Shown: positions 44,830 through 54,100 of the stretch, in pieces
Layout of the letters: every line of letters begins with the position of its first letter
Numbering within the stretch: position 1 is the first letter of the stretch
NCBI RefSeq assembly: GCF_000215955.2
Contig: NZ_AFNV02000012.1
Span: forward strand, 1 to 64,000
Direction: 5' to 3'
Length of the DNA stretch: 64,000 bases
From: Salinisphaera shabanensis E1L3A
GTDB taxonomy: Bacteria > Pseudomonadota > Gammaproteobacteria > Nevskiales > Salinisphaeraceae
Notes under the pieces: generated by a model
Told to the model about the DNA's origin: nothing
Databases searched by the model: none
The model's input: the letters and a program-made list of their open reading frames with translations, nothing else
Translations under genes and position numbers: made by a program

Positions 44830-45417
44830 ATGGCAGTACGTAAGACGAGTGCCATTGCTTTGACCGGTATCACGCTGGCTGCAACCAGCACCTTCGCGCT
44901 GGCGCAGCAGAAGCCGGACGGCCTTTATTCCGCGGATCAGCTGCTGGACGCCGAGGTCTACGCCCAGGGCTCGGACAAGCAGGTCGGCGAGATCGACGAC
45001 GTTATCCTCGACAACAACATGACGATCAAGTCGTTCGTGGTCGAGACGGAAAACAACTTCGGAATGGATGGCAAATCCTATGTCGTATCGCCTGACCAGC
45101 TCAGTGTCGAAACGATGCAGGGAGAAAAGGCCACCGAACCGCAGTACCGCATTACCTTGATGGCCGACGGCCAGGCCTTGAGCAGCTATCCGGTCTACAA
45201 CGACTCCTGGTGGAACAACACGCAGAGTCAGGCAGCCGATGCCTGGGACCAGACCAAGCAGTCTGCAAACAGCGCGTGGACGCGCATCAAGGACGGCACA
45301 ACGGAACTCATCGACGATACGCGTGACGCCATCGGCGGCGCAGCCGACGAGACCGGCGATGCCACCGACAATGCCGCAGACGAAACACAGGACGCGGCCG
45401 AAGACGCCAGCAACTGA
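44830..45417 (+). CDS. Secreted PRC-barrel-like protein with acidic tail
   Basis: The ATG at 44830 has a GAGGA ribosome site. The 195-residue product has a signal peptide (IALTGITLAATSTFALA, cut before QQKPDG). A PRC-barrel-like segment follows: LYSADQLLDAEVYAQGSDKQVGEIDDVILDNN and IKSFVVET. An aromatic stretch YNDSWWNNTQS and a long Ala/Asp/Thr-rich helical tail (about 140-195) complete it. PRC-barrel proteins with signal peptides occur in the envelopes of many proteobacteria; the function here is unknown. Its own terminator follows. Confidence 0.8.
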   Translation: MAVRKTSAIALTGITLAATSTFALAQQKPDGLYSADQLLDAEVYAQGSDKQVGEIDDVILDNNMTIKSFVVETENNFGMDGKSYVVSPDQLSVETMQGEKATEPQYRITLMADGQALSSYPVYNDSWWNNTQSQAADAWDQTKQSANSAWTRIKDGTTELIDDTRDAIGGAADETGDATDNAADETQDAAEDASN

Positions 45418-45443
45418 TCATTGCCGGCGATCATCGTGTGTCG

Positions 45444-45473
45444 AGGAGGGGCTATTCGCCCCTCCTTTTTTTT
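45444..45473 (+). terminator. Rho-independent terminator
   Basis: Stem GGAGGGGC/GCCCCTCC with a 5-base loop, followed by eight T residues. It lies 27 bp after the stop of the PRC-barrel-like gene. Confidence 0.92.
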
Positions 45474-45585
45474 GTGCGCGCTCTATACAACTCGGTCGAA
45501 CACTGGGCGCCCGGCCTGACCTGCGACAGCACACACGGTATGATCCGGACCTGTCGCCCACCCTGTCGGCCCGAGGAGTCGTCGT

Positions 45586-46308
45586 ATGAGCCCACAGAAC
45601 ACCGGCCGCTCCAGCCTGTTTGGCGCCCTGTTCGTTCCCGCCCTGATTCTAGGCGTTCTGATCATTCTGGCGATTCTGGTCATCAGCTTTCGCGGTGGCG
45701 ACGATCGCGCGTCCTCCGGCGGCGACAACAAAGCACGCACGCTCTCGGCCGACACCATGAGCGCATTCGACAATGAATACGATGCGATCGGCGAGTCGGT
45801 CGGCAGCCCGGACGCACCGGTCACCATTCGCGAGTTCGCCGATTACCAGTGCCCCGCCTGCGGCGCATTCGCCCCGACGGCTCAGCGCATTCGCGACGAA
45901 CTCGTCGAATCGGGACAGGCGCGTTTCGTGTTCTTCGATTTCCCGCTGCCCATGCATGCGCACGCACAGGAAGCCGCGGTCGCCGCGCGTTGCGCAGCAC
46001 GTCAAGACAAATTCTGGTCGTATCACGATCGTCTGTTCGAAACCCAGCGCGACTGGTCGCAGCGCGACGACCCGACCTCGATGTTTCTGGACATGGCCGT
46101 CGAATCCGGCGTGAATGCCCGGCGCCTGGAAGCCTGCATGACCCAGGGCGGACCCGACGACGTGATCGCGCGCAATCAGGATGCCGGCAAGGCCATCAGC
46201 CTGCGTGCCACGCCGACCGTGATCGTAGGCGACCAGATGTTTTCCGGTGTGGTCGGTTACGACAAGATTCGTCAGGTCGTCGAGCAGCAGGCCAGCGCCA
46301 GCGACTGA
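45586..46308 (+). CDS. DsbA-family thioredoxin-fold protein
   Basis: The 240-residue protein has an N-terminal membrane anchor (LFVPALILGVLIILAILVISF) and a periplasmic DsbA-like domain. The active-site motif is CPAC (Cys89 and Cys92) in REFADYQCPACGAFA. The helical insert continues through YHDRLFETQRDWSQRDD, and the cis-Pro loop is in LRATPTVIVGDQMFSG. Members of this BdbD/Com1-like branch oxidise or isomerise disulfides in exported proteins. Gene stands alone after a terminator. Confidence 0.92.
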   Translation: MSPQNTGRSSLFGALFVPALILGVLIILAILVISFRGGDDRASSGGDNKARTLSADTMSAFDNEYDAIGESVGSPDAPVTIREFADYQCPACGAFAPTAQRIRDELVESGQARFVFFDFPLPMHAHAQEAAVAARCAARQDKFWSYHDRLFETQRDWSQRDDPTSMFLDMAVESGVNARRLEACMTQGGPDDVIARNQDAGKAISLRATPTVIVGDQMFSGVVGYDKIRQVVEQQASASD

Positions 46309-46332
46309 TTGGCCCCGAGGAGAGCGCTCGCC

Positions 46333-46611
46333 TCAGACGCTCTCCTCGACTTGGTCGGCAACGCGCCGGGTCAGTGCCTTGCGGTCCAATTTTCCTACCG
46401 CGTTTTCAGGCAGCCGATCGACCACCATCACCGCCTCCGGCCGATGGATACGCGATAACCGCGTGACGACCGCGTCGCGGAGGCGTTCGGCATCGACATC
46501 AGCGCCGGCACGAGCCACCACGAACACCACTGGCACCTCGCCCAGATCGGCACCCGGGCGCCCGACCTCCAACTCCAACCCGCTAGCGTAAGCGCTTGCG
46601 CTATAGCTCAT
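46333..46611 (-). pseudogene. Remnant of an acyl-CoA synthetase C-terminal domain
   Basis: The frame carries a recognisable piece of the AMP-binding enzyme C-terminal domain: GADLGEVPVVFVVARAGADV, then LRDAVVTRLSRIHRPEAVMVV and VDRLPENAVGKLDRKALTRRV, which includes the catalytic Lys near the end. The N-terminal about 430 residues of such an enzyme are missing; upstream lies the end of the GTPase gene, which overlaps it in another frame. An ATG at 46611 could allow translation of about 92 residues, so a free domain is not excluded. A decayed or truncated copy is more likely. Confidence 0.75.
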
Positions 46612-48082
46612 CTTCAATGGCAGCCAGGGTATCCAAGAGCGCACGCCAAGCGGCCTGGGCGCGTTCGTCGTTGTCGTCCGATTTGGCGAGGCTGCGAAAC
46701 CAGCGGGCGAGCGCCTTCTGGCGCTCTCCGGGCAGCGCACGCGCGATACTCGCCGAAGGCTCGTCATCGCTTGCCAGCGCATCGCCGCGCCTTGCATGTG
46801 CCCGCGACAGAATCTGGCGATAGCGGATCAGGAGCGAATCCAGCAGTACCCACGCGAAATTCGGATTGCGTGGTGGACCGACGGTAATGCGCTGGCCACC
46901 GAGCGGGCCGATACGGGCTAGATCGAGCCTTAGCGTGGGGATGGCGTCGCCCTTGAAAAAGGCGAGTGCGCCACCACCCAGCCCGCCGAGCAACGCACCG
47001 ATGCCCAGCGAATGCCCGAACGTGGCCGCATCGACACCGATACCGGCACTCGCGCCCACGGCTGCGCCAACGAATGTCAGCTGTTGGCGTGTGAGCCCCA
47101 GCCGGCGCCAGGTTTCGTCGCTGGCCAAATCCAGATCTTCACTGAAGCCGGTCATCGCTTCGGCCTGGATCGCGGTATGGCGATACAACGCGAGCAGATC
47201 GTTCGCGGCCTCTCGCTCGAGCGCGGCGATGCGATCGAAGTAGCGGCGGCTGGCCTGCTTTATTGCCGCGCGCTTGGCGGCCTCGGCGGCCGGCGCATCT
47301 TCGCCGTAGTGCCCCCGTTCGCGCAGTTTGAGCGCGCTCCGAAGAAAGTTCTGAATACGTTCGGCGGCCTCTTCGCGACGCTGCTGCCACTCGGCGTCGA
47401 GTAGCGCCGTGGTGGTTTCCAGATGGGCGCGGTCGCGCTCGTCGATCTGGTTGAGCGCGGCAAGCAGATCGCGTCGTGTGGCAAAGCGCGCGCGATGCGC
47501 ATCGAATACGCGCACCAGATTGAAAGCCTTGCCGAGATGCTCACGCCATTCGGCTTCGCGCGCACCGCCATCTTCGCCGCGCTGATTGAGCAGCGCCAGG
47601 CGCGCGCGCCCGGAAAACCGCAGGATCTCGATCTCGGCAAGAAAGCTGTCGTAGACCGGCACGCCCGGATCGATCACATACAGAATGCCGGCGCCCTGGA
47701 GCAGTGGTTCCAACAGCCGGCATTCGTCCTCGAACGCGCCGGTGTCTTGATATTCGTCGACGAACGCCTGCAACGTGGCCAGGCCCGGCGTGCCGGTTTG
47801 ACCACCGTGCAGCGCCCGGATCGCGCGTAGCGCCTCGATCGGTTGCTGAAAACCGGGCGTATCGATGAAACGCAGCCGCTCGGCGCCATCGAGCACCAGC
47901 GACAGACGCTGACAACGGGTCGTTTCGCCCGGCTCGGGGGAAATGCGGATGATGCGGTCGTCGTCTTCTTCCAGCAGGGTCGCAAGCACCGCGGACTTGC
48001 CCATGTTCACCTTGCCCACCACGGCAAAACAGGGAATGTCGGCGACTACCCACTCGGCGGGTTGGGTCGTACGCATCGCCAT
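46601..48082 (-). CDS. GTPase with DUF3482 domain
   Basis: The 493-residue protein has an Era-like GTPase domain at the N-terminus. Its P-loop is GKVNMGKS (23-30), a switch region with PGETTRCQ follows, and DTPG is at 74-77. A long charged helical region comes next. Late in the protein are Gly-rich hydrophobic helices (GAAVGASAGIGVDAATFGHSLGIGALLGGLGGGALAFF), a membrane-inserting hairpin typical of DUF3482. It is 1 bp from the DUF2868 gene; the two families are usually found together in proteobacteria. Cellular role unknown, but membrane remodelling or transport regulation has been considered for relatives. Confidence 0.9.
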   Translation of the reverse strand: MAMRTTQPAEWVVADIPCFAVVGKVNMGKSAVLATLLEEDDDRIIRISPEPGETTRCQRLSLVLDGAERLRFIDTPGFQQPIEALRAIRALHGGQTGTPGLATLQAFVDEYQDTGAFEDECRLLEPLLQGAGILYVIDPGVPVYDSFLAEIEILRFSGRARLALLNQRGEDGGAREAEWREHLGKAFNLVRVFDAHRARFATRRDLLAALNQIDERDRAHLETTTALLDAEWQQRREEAAERIQNFLRSALKLRERGHYGEDAPAAEAAKRAAIKQASRRYFDRIAALEREAANDLLALYRHTAIQAEAMTGFSEDLDLASDETWRRLGLTRQQLTFVGAAVGASAGIGVDAATFGHSLGIGALLGGLGGGALAFFKGDAIPTLRLDLARIGPLGGQRITVGPPRNPNFAWVLLDSLLIRYRQILSRAHARRGDALASDDEPSASIARALPGERQKALARWFRSLAKSDDNDERAQAAWRALLDTLAAIEDEL

Positions 48083-48083
48083 A

Positions 48084-49511
48084 TCAAAGACCCGGGTCGT
48101 AGGCGACGATTTCGGCCGCGGGATCGCGCAGGCCGTCGATAAAACGGGTCCAGCGCTGCAAATGGTCTGAATCCGGTGCGCCGGGGCCGCGCTCGGCGCG
48201 GGTGAAGATCAGCCACGTTACCGGCGTCTGCGAACCGACCGCCTTGCGCACGCGCGCATGCAACGCGCCGACCTGACGCGGCGACAAACCCCAGTCCTCC
48301 GCAGCGAGTACAACGTGGTCGGGCTGCGCCGCCAGCGCCGTATCAGCCGCAGCTTCGGCAGCCTCGTCGAGCACGCCGATCCGCTGCTCTTCGTGCGGAT
48401 TCACCCGCAGCGAGCGCAACAGAAAACCACGAATCGAGGCGGCCGATATACCGCTACCACCGACATCGAGCACCAGCGCACTGTCGGCCACGGGTGCCGC
48501 CACTGCGCCGCGTTCGATGCGCGTCAGTGCTCGCCAGAGACTTCGATGACGCGGCGATTGAAAATCCAGTGCGGCGAGCGCGCGCCGTTCGATCCCGGCG
48601 TAGCACAACACCAGCAGCACACGCGCCAGTAGTCCCCATACCAGTAACGACATGAGTAAAAACCGCCACCACACGGCCGTACTCGCCGGCGTTGCCGGCA
48701 CGCGTCGGCTACCATCGACATAGCGTGCACGACTGGCTTCGATCTCCGCGGCCGTCGGCGCTGCCGCTGGCCAGACACCGCGCCAGGGCGCCGCAACGAC
48801 GCCGGTCGCCGACGCCACCAGCCCGCTCGTCTGCGGGGTAGCTTCCCAGTAGAAGCGCACATCAAACACCAACAACGAACCCACGAACGCCAATACCAAT
48901 CCGATATTGAAACCGACCGCGCCGATCTGCAGCGTGCGCGCGAGCGCGGCCTGCAATGCACGACGCGGCACAGCGGCATCGGTTAGACGCTCACGTAGCA
49001 ATCGAAGCCGTTGCCGGCTGTCTTCGCCGCGCGAAGGCGCCGCCAACGACATCACCCGGCCCGCGCAGCGAGCGAGCAGCGTCGATGAACCACTGCCTAG
49101 AAAGCGGGCGAACATGAACAGCGCGAACACCAGCCAGGGCAGCACCAACGTTACCCCGAAAAACAGAATGACGTGCACGCCGGGATTCGCGCCCGCACAC
49201 AGGCCAGCCACCAACGCGAAGCCGATCGAGGCCATGCCAACCAACAAAGCGACCTGGACCAGGCGCAGCCCTTGTTGCCAGAACGATCCGGTTTCGATCG
49301 CTCCGGCCTCACGCCGATACACCAACCACGCACGCAAACCCGCACGCCGGCGAGCGCGCTCATCGCCATGGGGCAAGTCGGGCCGGATATCGCGGTTGAA
49401 TATCAGCCGATCATGTTCGAGCGCCGTCTCGTCGACGCCGGCCAACAGGGTCTCGAAATCGATGAGATCGGCCAGCGTCCAGCGCTGGCCCGCAGCATGG
49501 GCAGCATTCAT
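48084..49511 (-). CDS. DUF2868 membrane protein
   Basis: The 475-residue protein has an N-terminal charged domain (LADLIDFETLLAGVDE, AWLVYRREAG). Several membrane helices follow (LRLVQVALLVGMASIGFALVAGLCAGANPGV, ILFFGVTLVLPWLVFALFMFARF, FNIGLVLAFVGSLLVFDVRFYWE, WWRFLLMSLLVWGLLARVLLVLCYAG). It then has a soluble C-terminal part with LVLDVGGSG and a DHVVLAAEDWGLSPRQV segment. It matches DUF2868, the usual partner of DUF3482 GTPases, and the two genes are almost contiguous. Function unknown. Confidence 0.88.
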   Translation of the reverse strand: MNAAHAAGQRWTLADLIDFETLLAGVDETALEHDRLIFNRDIRPDLPHGDERARRRAGLRAWLVYRREAGAIETGSFWQQGLRLVQVALLVGMASIGFALVAGLCAGANPGVHVILFFGVTLVLPWLVFALFMFARFLGSGSSTLLARCAGRVMSLAAPSRGEDSRQRLRLLRERLTDAAVPRRALQAALARTLQIGAVGFNIGLVLAFVGSLLVFDVRFYWEATPQTSGLVASATGVVAAPWRGVWPAAAPTAAEIEASRARYVDGSRRVPATPASTAVWWRFLLMSLLVWGLLARVLLVLCYAGIERRALAALDFQSPRHRSLWRALTRIERGAVAAPVADSALVLDVGGSGISAASIRGFLLRSLRVNPHEEQRIGVLDEAAEAAADTALAAQPDHVVLAAEDWGLSPRQVGALHARVRKAVGSQTPVTWLIFTRAERGPGAPDSDHLQRWTRFIDGLRDPAAEIVAYDPGL

Positions 49512-49573
49512 GCACGTATTAGAACATCGCGCGCGGCCGAAGCGCGCGTCAATCGTACGCTCGCGTAAGCCAG

Positions 49574-49693
49574 CTAATGCTCAAGCACGAAAAAGATGAC
49601 TTCTCGAAACAGGAACGCCGCAGCGCCCCAGGCCAGAAGACTGACGGCACCCAACCCGACGAACCAAAGAAGACGACGCGGCGTTTCACGCAT
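49574..49693 (-). CDS. 39-residue membrane protein downstream of cydB (DUF2474-like)
   Basis: An ATG at 49693 with an AAGGAG ribosome site opens a 39-codon frame encoding MRETPRRLLWFVGLGAVSLL and then a second half of the helix, AWGAAAFLFREVIFFVLEH. It has basic residues in front of one membrane helix, the pattern of DUF2474 proteins, which follow cydAB-type genes of cyanide-insensitive oxidases. It begins 23 bp after the cydB stop. It probably stabilises the oxidase, as CydX does in E. coli, but it lacks the CydX sequence pattern. Confidence 0.75.
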   Translation of the reverse strand: MRETPRRLLWFVGLGAVSLLAWGAAAFLFREVIFFVLEH

Positions 49694-49716
49694 GGCGGCT
49701 CCTTGCGAGACCCAGG

Positions 49717-50727
49717 CTAGTGATAGCCCATATCACGACCGGCCTTGCCGCGAAAAATCCAGTACGACCAGGCCGTGTAGAACAGTATGAATGGCAACAG
49801 AATCACCAGACCAACGATCAGAAAGCTCTGCGTCTCCGGCGGCGACGCGGCGTTCCAGATAGTCAGATGCGGCGGAATGATATGCGGCCAGAAGCTGGCT
49901 GCCAGCCCGCCATAGCCCACCGCGAACATGCCCAGCGACAGCAGAAACGGCCAGTACTCACGGCGCTCGGCCACGCTGCGGTATAGGAAATACGAAACCA
50001 CGACACCCAACAGCGGAAACGGCACGAGCAACAGCGCGTGCGGGAAACCGAACCAGCGTTCGGCATAGTCGCCGTCGAGAAATGGCACGTACACGCTGAC
50101 CAGCGCCATGAACACGATCACCGCGGTCAGCAACGCCCGCGACCAGCCATAGGCTCGATCCTGCAAAAGACCGGTGGTTTTCATCACCACCCAGGTCGCG
50201 CCCAGCAGTGCATAGCCGGCGATCAATGCAACGCCGGTCAGCATGGTGAAACCGGAGAACCAGTCGAACGCGCCCCCCACATACTGTGCGCCATTGGCTT
50301 CTATACCTTGCACGATCGCGCCGAGCGTCACCCCCTGGAAGAACGTCGCAACCAGCGACCCCAGCGTGAAGGCGAGATTCCAGCCCAGCTTGCGGCGCGC
50401 CTTGAAGCGGAACTCGAATGCCACGCCGCGAAAGATCAGCGCGATGAGCATGCCGGTCAGCGGCAGATACAGCGCCGGCAGCAATACCGTATAGGCCGGC
50501 GGAAATGCGGCCAGCAGCGCTACGCCACCCAGCACCAGCCAGGTTTCATTGCCGTCCCAGATAGGCGCGACCGAGTTCATCATGATGTCGCGCTCGGCTT
50601 CGCCATAGGCCACGCCGCACAGAATGCCGATGCCCAGCACGAAACCGTCCAGCAGCACGTACATGAATACGCCGAAGGCGATGACGGCAAACCAGATCAG
50701 CGGCAGAATTTCGATGCTCTCCATCAT
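49717..50727 (-). CDS. cydB: Cytochrome bd-type quinol oxidase subunit II
   Basis: Subunit II of the bd-type quinol oxidase. The 336-residue product has the signature PLIWFAVIAFGVFMYVLLDGFVLGIG near the start, NSVAPIWDGNETWLVLGGVALLAAFPPAY, and LIALIFRGVAFEFR. These motifs are typical of both CydB and CioB; the companion subunit I points to the cyanide-insensitive (CioAB) branch. It overlaps cydA by 4 bp. Confidence 0.96.
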   Translation of the reverse strand: MMESIEILPLIWFAVIAFGVFMYVLLDGFVLGIGILCGVAYGEAERDIMMNSVAPIWDGNETWLVLGGVALLAAFPPAYTVLLPALYLPLTGMLIALIFRGVAFEFRFKARRKLGWNLAFTLGSLVATFFQGVTLGAIVQGIEANGAQYVGGAFDWFSGFTMLTGVALIAGYALLGATWVVMKTTGLLQDRAYGWSRALLTAVIVFMALVSVYVPFLDGDYAERWFGFPHALLLVPFPLLGVVVSYFLYRSVAERREYWPFLLSLGMFAVGYGGLAASFWPHIIPPHLTIWNAASPPETQSFLIVGLVILLPFILFYTAWSYWIFRGKAGRDMGYH

Positions 50728-52115
50728 TCTTCTCCGACCGGTTCATTCGGGTACGACAGCGGCCGTGCCGGCGTGGCGTACGGATCGGGCACGGGCTGTG
50801 TCGGGACCTTCTCGGGCCCGGTCCGAATCACGCGCATGATGTAGTACAACCCCGCCCCAAATACGATGCCGTAAACAATCACGAAGGTGATCAGCGTGGC
50901 CGCCACGCTGGGTGCAGCAACCGGCGACAGCGAGTCGGCGGTCCGTAACAGACCGTAAACCGTATAGGGCTGGCGCCCGATTTCCGTAGTGAACCAACCG
51001 GCCAGCACCGCCAGAAAGCCCGACGGCGCCATCGCCACCAGATAGCGATGGTAGCCACGCGCATCGAACAGGCGGCCCCGCAGTGCCAGCCACAGCCCCG
51101 CCACGCCGGCGATGAGCATGAGAATGCCCAAGCCGACCATGAGCCGGAACGAAAAGAAGATGGGCGCCACCGGCGGGCGTTCGTCCCTGGCGAAATCCTT
51201 CAGCCCGACCAGCTCGCCATTCCATTCGTGCATGAGAATGAGGCTCGCCATATTCGGCACGGATATCTCGTAATGGTTGGTCTCTGCGGCTTCATCCGGC
51301 CAGGCGAACAACGCCAGCGCCGCGCCCTGTTCGGTTTCCCAGTGCGCCTCGAGCGCGGCGATCTTGGCCGGTTGATGCTCGAGCGTATTCAGGCCATGAA
51401 AATCGCCGGCGACGATCTGCAGCGGCGTGACGATCGATACGAATGCCACCCCCATGACCAGCATCACCCGCGCGGCTTCATGCGCGGTGCCTTTCAATCG
51501 ATACCACGCACCGACGCCCAGAATCACGAACGCCGTGGTCAGATACGCCGCCAGCACCATGTGCACGAGTCGATAAGGGAACGACGGATTGAACACGATT
51601 GCCCACCAGTCGGTGGGATAGAACACGCCGTTGCGCAACTCGTAACCGGCCGGCGTATGCATCCAGGAGTTGGCCGATAGAATCCAGAACGCCGACAACA
51701 TGGTGCCGAAGGCGACCATGGCGGTAGCAAAGAAATGCAGCTTCGGACCGACCTTGTTCCAGCCAAACAGCATGATGCCGAGGAAGGTCGCCTCCAGGAA
51801 AAAGGCAGTCAGCACCTCATAGGACAGCAGTGGCCCGAGCACCGGTGCCGTGGCTTCGGCGAATACCGACCAGTTCGTGCCGAACTGGAAGCTCATCACG
51901 ATGCCGGACACCACACCCATGCCGAACGATACGGCGAAAATCTTCACCCAGAATTGATACAGGCGGCGAAACACGTCGCGCCCGGTGAACAGATGCATGC
52001 CTTCGCACATCGCCAGCCAGCTCGCCAGGCCGATGGTGAAAGCCGGGAACAGGATGTGGAACGAAACCACGAACGCGAACTGAATCCGCGACAGGATTTC
52101 TGCATCGAGCGCCAT
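50724..52115 (-). CDS. cydA: Cytochrome bd-type quinol oxidase subunit I (CioA-like)
   Basis: Subunit I carries the b and d haems and oxidises quinol without pumping protons. The ATG at 52115 follows a CAGGAG ribosome site and opens with the family start [29 protein letters not shown], which contains the haem-ligating His. Other marks are [13 protein letters not shown] and the [13 protein letters not shown] loop near the C-terminus. The length of 463 residues is shorter than E. coli CydA because the Q-loop is short, the feature of cyanide-insensitive oxidases. Together with cyoABCD this gives the cell two quinol oxidases. Confidence 0.95.
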   Translation of the reverse strand: MALDAEILSRIQFAFVVSFHILFPAFTIGLASWLAMCEGMHLFTGRDVFRRLYQFWVKIFAVSFGMGVVSGIVMSFQFGTNWSVFAEATAPVLGPLLSYEVLTAFFLEATFLGIMLFGWNKVGPKLHFFATAMVAFGTMLSAFWILSANSWMHTPAGYELRNGVFYPTDWWAIVFNPSFPYRLVHMVLAAYLTTAFVILGVGAWYRLKGTAHEAARVMLVMGVAFVSIVTPLQIVAGDFHGLNTLEHQPAKIAALEAHWETEQGAALALFAWPDEAAETNHYEISVPNMASLILMHEWNGELVGLKDFARDERPPVAPIFFSFRLMVGLGILMLIAGVAGLWLALRGRLFDARGYHRYLVAMAPSGFLAVLAGWFTTEIGRQPYTVYGLLRTADSLSPVAAPSVAATLITFVIVYGIVFGAGLYYIMRVIRTGPEKVPTQPVPDPYATPARPLSYPNEPVGEE

Positions 52116-52350
52116 GGAAAACTCCTGCAGGGGCACGTCGGGCGCGATCGCGAGCATCGCGCGCACACCATACTACGAAAGGATGAGGCCGGCGGTTGCA
52201 CGCTCCAACGGTCCGGGCCGCTACCGAATGATATTCGCATTCCCATCCCCGGCACGCGAATACACAAGTTGCACGATCAACCGGCCAAGCCCGAACACTT
52301 CGTTATGGCCCGCGCTTGAGACTGGCGCGCGTAACCCTGATTATGACGTC

Positions 52351-53412
52351 ATGGCCAGCCAGAACCACCCACCCGATCAAACCACGCCCGGCGTCACCGA
52401 CCGGTATGCGCGGCCGCTGCAGGATCTGCGCATCTCGCTGACCGACCGCTGCAACTTTCGCTGCACCTACTGCATGCCGCGCGAGCTGTTCGGCAGCGAG
52501 CATCTGTTCTTGCCGCGCCGCGAGCTGCTGGATTTCGAAGAAATCGAACGCCTGGCGCGTATTGCAGCCGGCCTGGGCGTCACCAAACTGCGCCTGACCG
52601 GCGGCGAACCACTGCTGCGCCGCGATATCGACGTGCTGATTGCACGGCTGGCGGCGATCGACGGCATCGACGATATCTGCCTGACCACCAACGGCTCGCT
52701 GCTCACCGAACAGCGCGCCCGTGAATTGAAAGCCGCCGGCGTAAACCGCGTCACCCTCAGCCTCGACGCCATCGACGACGACGTCTTCAAGGCCATCAAC
52801 GATGTGGGCTATCCCGCCTCGAAAGTGCTCACCGCCATCGACAACGCCAAGGCCGCCGGCTTGACGCCGGTGAAGGTCAACTGCGTGATTCAGCGCGGCG
52901 TCAACGAAGACCAGATCCTGCCGATGGCCGAATACTTCCGACACTCGGACGTGGTGCTGCGCTTCATCGAATTCATGGACGTGGGCACCTCCAACGGCTG
53001 GCGCATGGAAGAAGTCGTCCCCGCCCGCGAGATCGTCGAAACGATCCGTACGCGTCACGCCATCAGCCGCCTACCCGCGAACGTGCCCGGCGAAACCGCC
53101 AACCGCTGGGTCTACGACGACGGCGCCGGCGAGATCGGCATTATTGCCTCGGTATCGCAGCCGTTCTGCGGTGGCTGCACCCGCGCACGCCTGTCCGCCA
53201 TCGGCGAACTCTATACCTGCCTGTTCGGCGTACACGGGCGCGACCTGCGTACCCCGCTGCGCTCGGGCGCAAGTGATGACGAGCTGCGCGCGCTACTCTC
53301 CGGCATCTGGGCCGCCCGCGACGACCGCTATTCGGAGCAGCGCGGCGAAGAAACCGCCAACCGGCGTGGCGATGCCGATGGCAAGGTGGAGATGTCGTAT
53401 ATCGGGGGGTGA
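52351..53412 (+). CDS. moaA: GTP 3',8-cyclase MoaA
   Basis: MoaA is the radical SAM enzyme that starts molybdenum cofactor synthesis from GTP. The 353-residue form beginning at the ATG at 52351 has the CX3CX2C motif (Cys34, Cys38, Cys41 in DRCNFRCTYCMP) and LRLTGGEPLLRRD. The C-terminal cluster has FCGGCTRARLSAIGELYTC, and the conserved Gly-Gly end is present. No strong ribosome site precedes this ATG, so the start is moderately sure. No other moa gene is adjacent. Its product would be needed by the sulfite-oxidase-like enzyme at 34581. Confidence 0.95.
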   Translation: MASQNHPPDQTTPGVTDRYARPLQDLRISLTDRCNFRCTYCMPRELFGSEHLFLPRRELLDFEEIERLARIAAGLGVTKLRLTGGEPLLRRDIDVLIARLAAIDGIDDICLTTNGSLLTEQRARELKAAGVNRVTLSLDAIDDDVFKAINDVGYPASKVLTAIDNAKAAGLTPVKVNCVIQRGVNEDQILPMAEYFRHSDVVLRFIEFMDVGTSNGWRMEEVVPAREIVETIRTRHAISRLPANVPGETANRWVYDDGAGEIGIIASVSQPFCGGCTRARLSAIGELYTCLFGVHGRDLRTPLRSGASDDELRALLSGIWAARDDRYSEQRGEETANRRGDADGKVEMSYIGG

Positions 53413-53546
53413 GCTTCGGCGCGTATGCGCGGTTTATACGACATGCTTTATCCTTGAACAGGTCGCGCGTTTGCCTCAGCGACGATCGCAAACGGCACGC
53501 AGACGAGTAGCTCACGACTCGAAACTATCGTCCCCAGGAGGCCACG

Positions 53547-53771
53547 ATGAATTCGCTCGATGATCTCGAACGTCAGGCCAGGGCCTTAAGCACGGCCGAG
53601 CGTGCTCGCCTGGCCGAATTACTGCTGGAGTCGATCCAGCCTCCCGTTTCGACCGTGGAAGCCGACTGGAATCGGGAGATCGAAGCGCGGGTTGCGGCGT
53701 TCGACCGCGGCGAAGTATCAAGCCAGCCTGCCGCCGATGTGTTTGCCGAAGCGCGCCGCCTCGTGCGGTGA
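53547..53771 (+). CDS. Putative antitoxin, addiction-module family
   Basis: A 74-residue protein with an AGGAGG ribosome site. It opens LDDLERQARALSTAERARLAELLLESI, then EADWNREIEARVAAFDRGEV, the pattern of the small addiction-module antitoxins that pair with ParE/RelE toxins. Its stop overlaps the GTG start of the toxin gene, typical of such operons. The antitoxin should bind the toxin and repress the shared promoter. Confidence 0.88.
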   Translation: MNSLDDLERQARALSTAERARLAELLLESIQPPVSTVEADWNREIEARVAAFDRGEVSSQPAADVFAEARRLVR

Positions 53772-54070
53772 AACCCACACGGTTTATAGCTGCGGCGCGG
53801 GACGAGTTCCTCGCGGCGTTGGCCTACTATCGAGACATTGACCCGGAGCTGGCACGGCGCTTTAGCCGGGAGGTCGAAGAGGTACTGCAGCGAGCGGTCG
53901 CCTTCCCCGAGTCGGGAAGCCCGAGCGCTGCAAATACGCGTCGCATGTATTTACGAGATTTCCCCTTTGCCCTGGTGTATCGGGCGACAGACAGCGCAAT
54001 CGTTGTTTTCGCTCTGGCCCATCATTCCCGACGCCCCGGCTATTGGCGCGACCGCGGAACACCACCGTAA
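53768..54070 (+). CDS. RelE/ParE-family toxin
   Basis: A 100-residue toxin-like protein with GTG start that overlaps the antitoxin stop by 4 bp. It has the family pattern RFIAAARDEFLAALAYYRDIDPELARRFSREVEEVL-type helices followed by MYLRDFPFALVYRATDSAIVVFALAHHSRRPGYW. The last segment, AHHSRRPGYW, is typical of ParE-type toxins. It forms a type II system with the gene before it, located between moaA and ybaK. Confidence 0.9.
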   Translation: MKPTRFIAAARDEFLAALAYYRDIDPELARRFSREVEEVLQRAVAFPESGSPSAANTRRMYLRDFPFALVYRATDSAIVVFALAHHSRRPGYWRDRGTPP

Positions 54071-54100
54071 ACATCCGATGAAACCTAATTCACGGTACGC

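Noticed and set aside
46612-46797. Upstream extension of the acyl-CoA synthetase fragment
   Set aside because: This part lies within the GTPase coding sequence and translates to Arg/Ser/Pro-rich sequence unlike the synthetase family.
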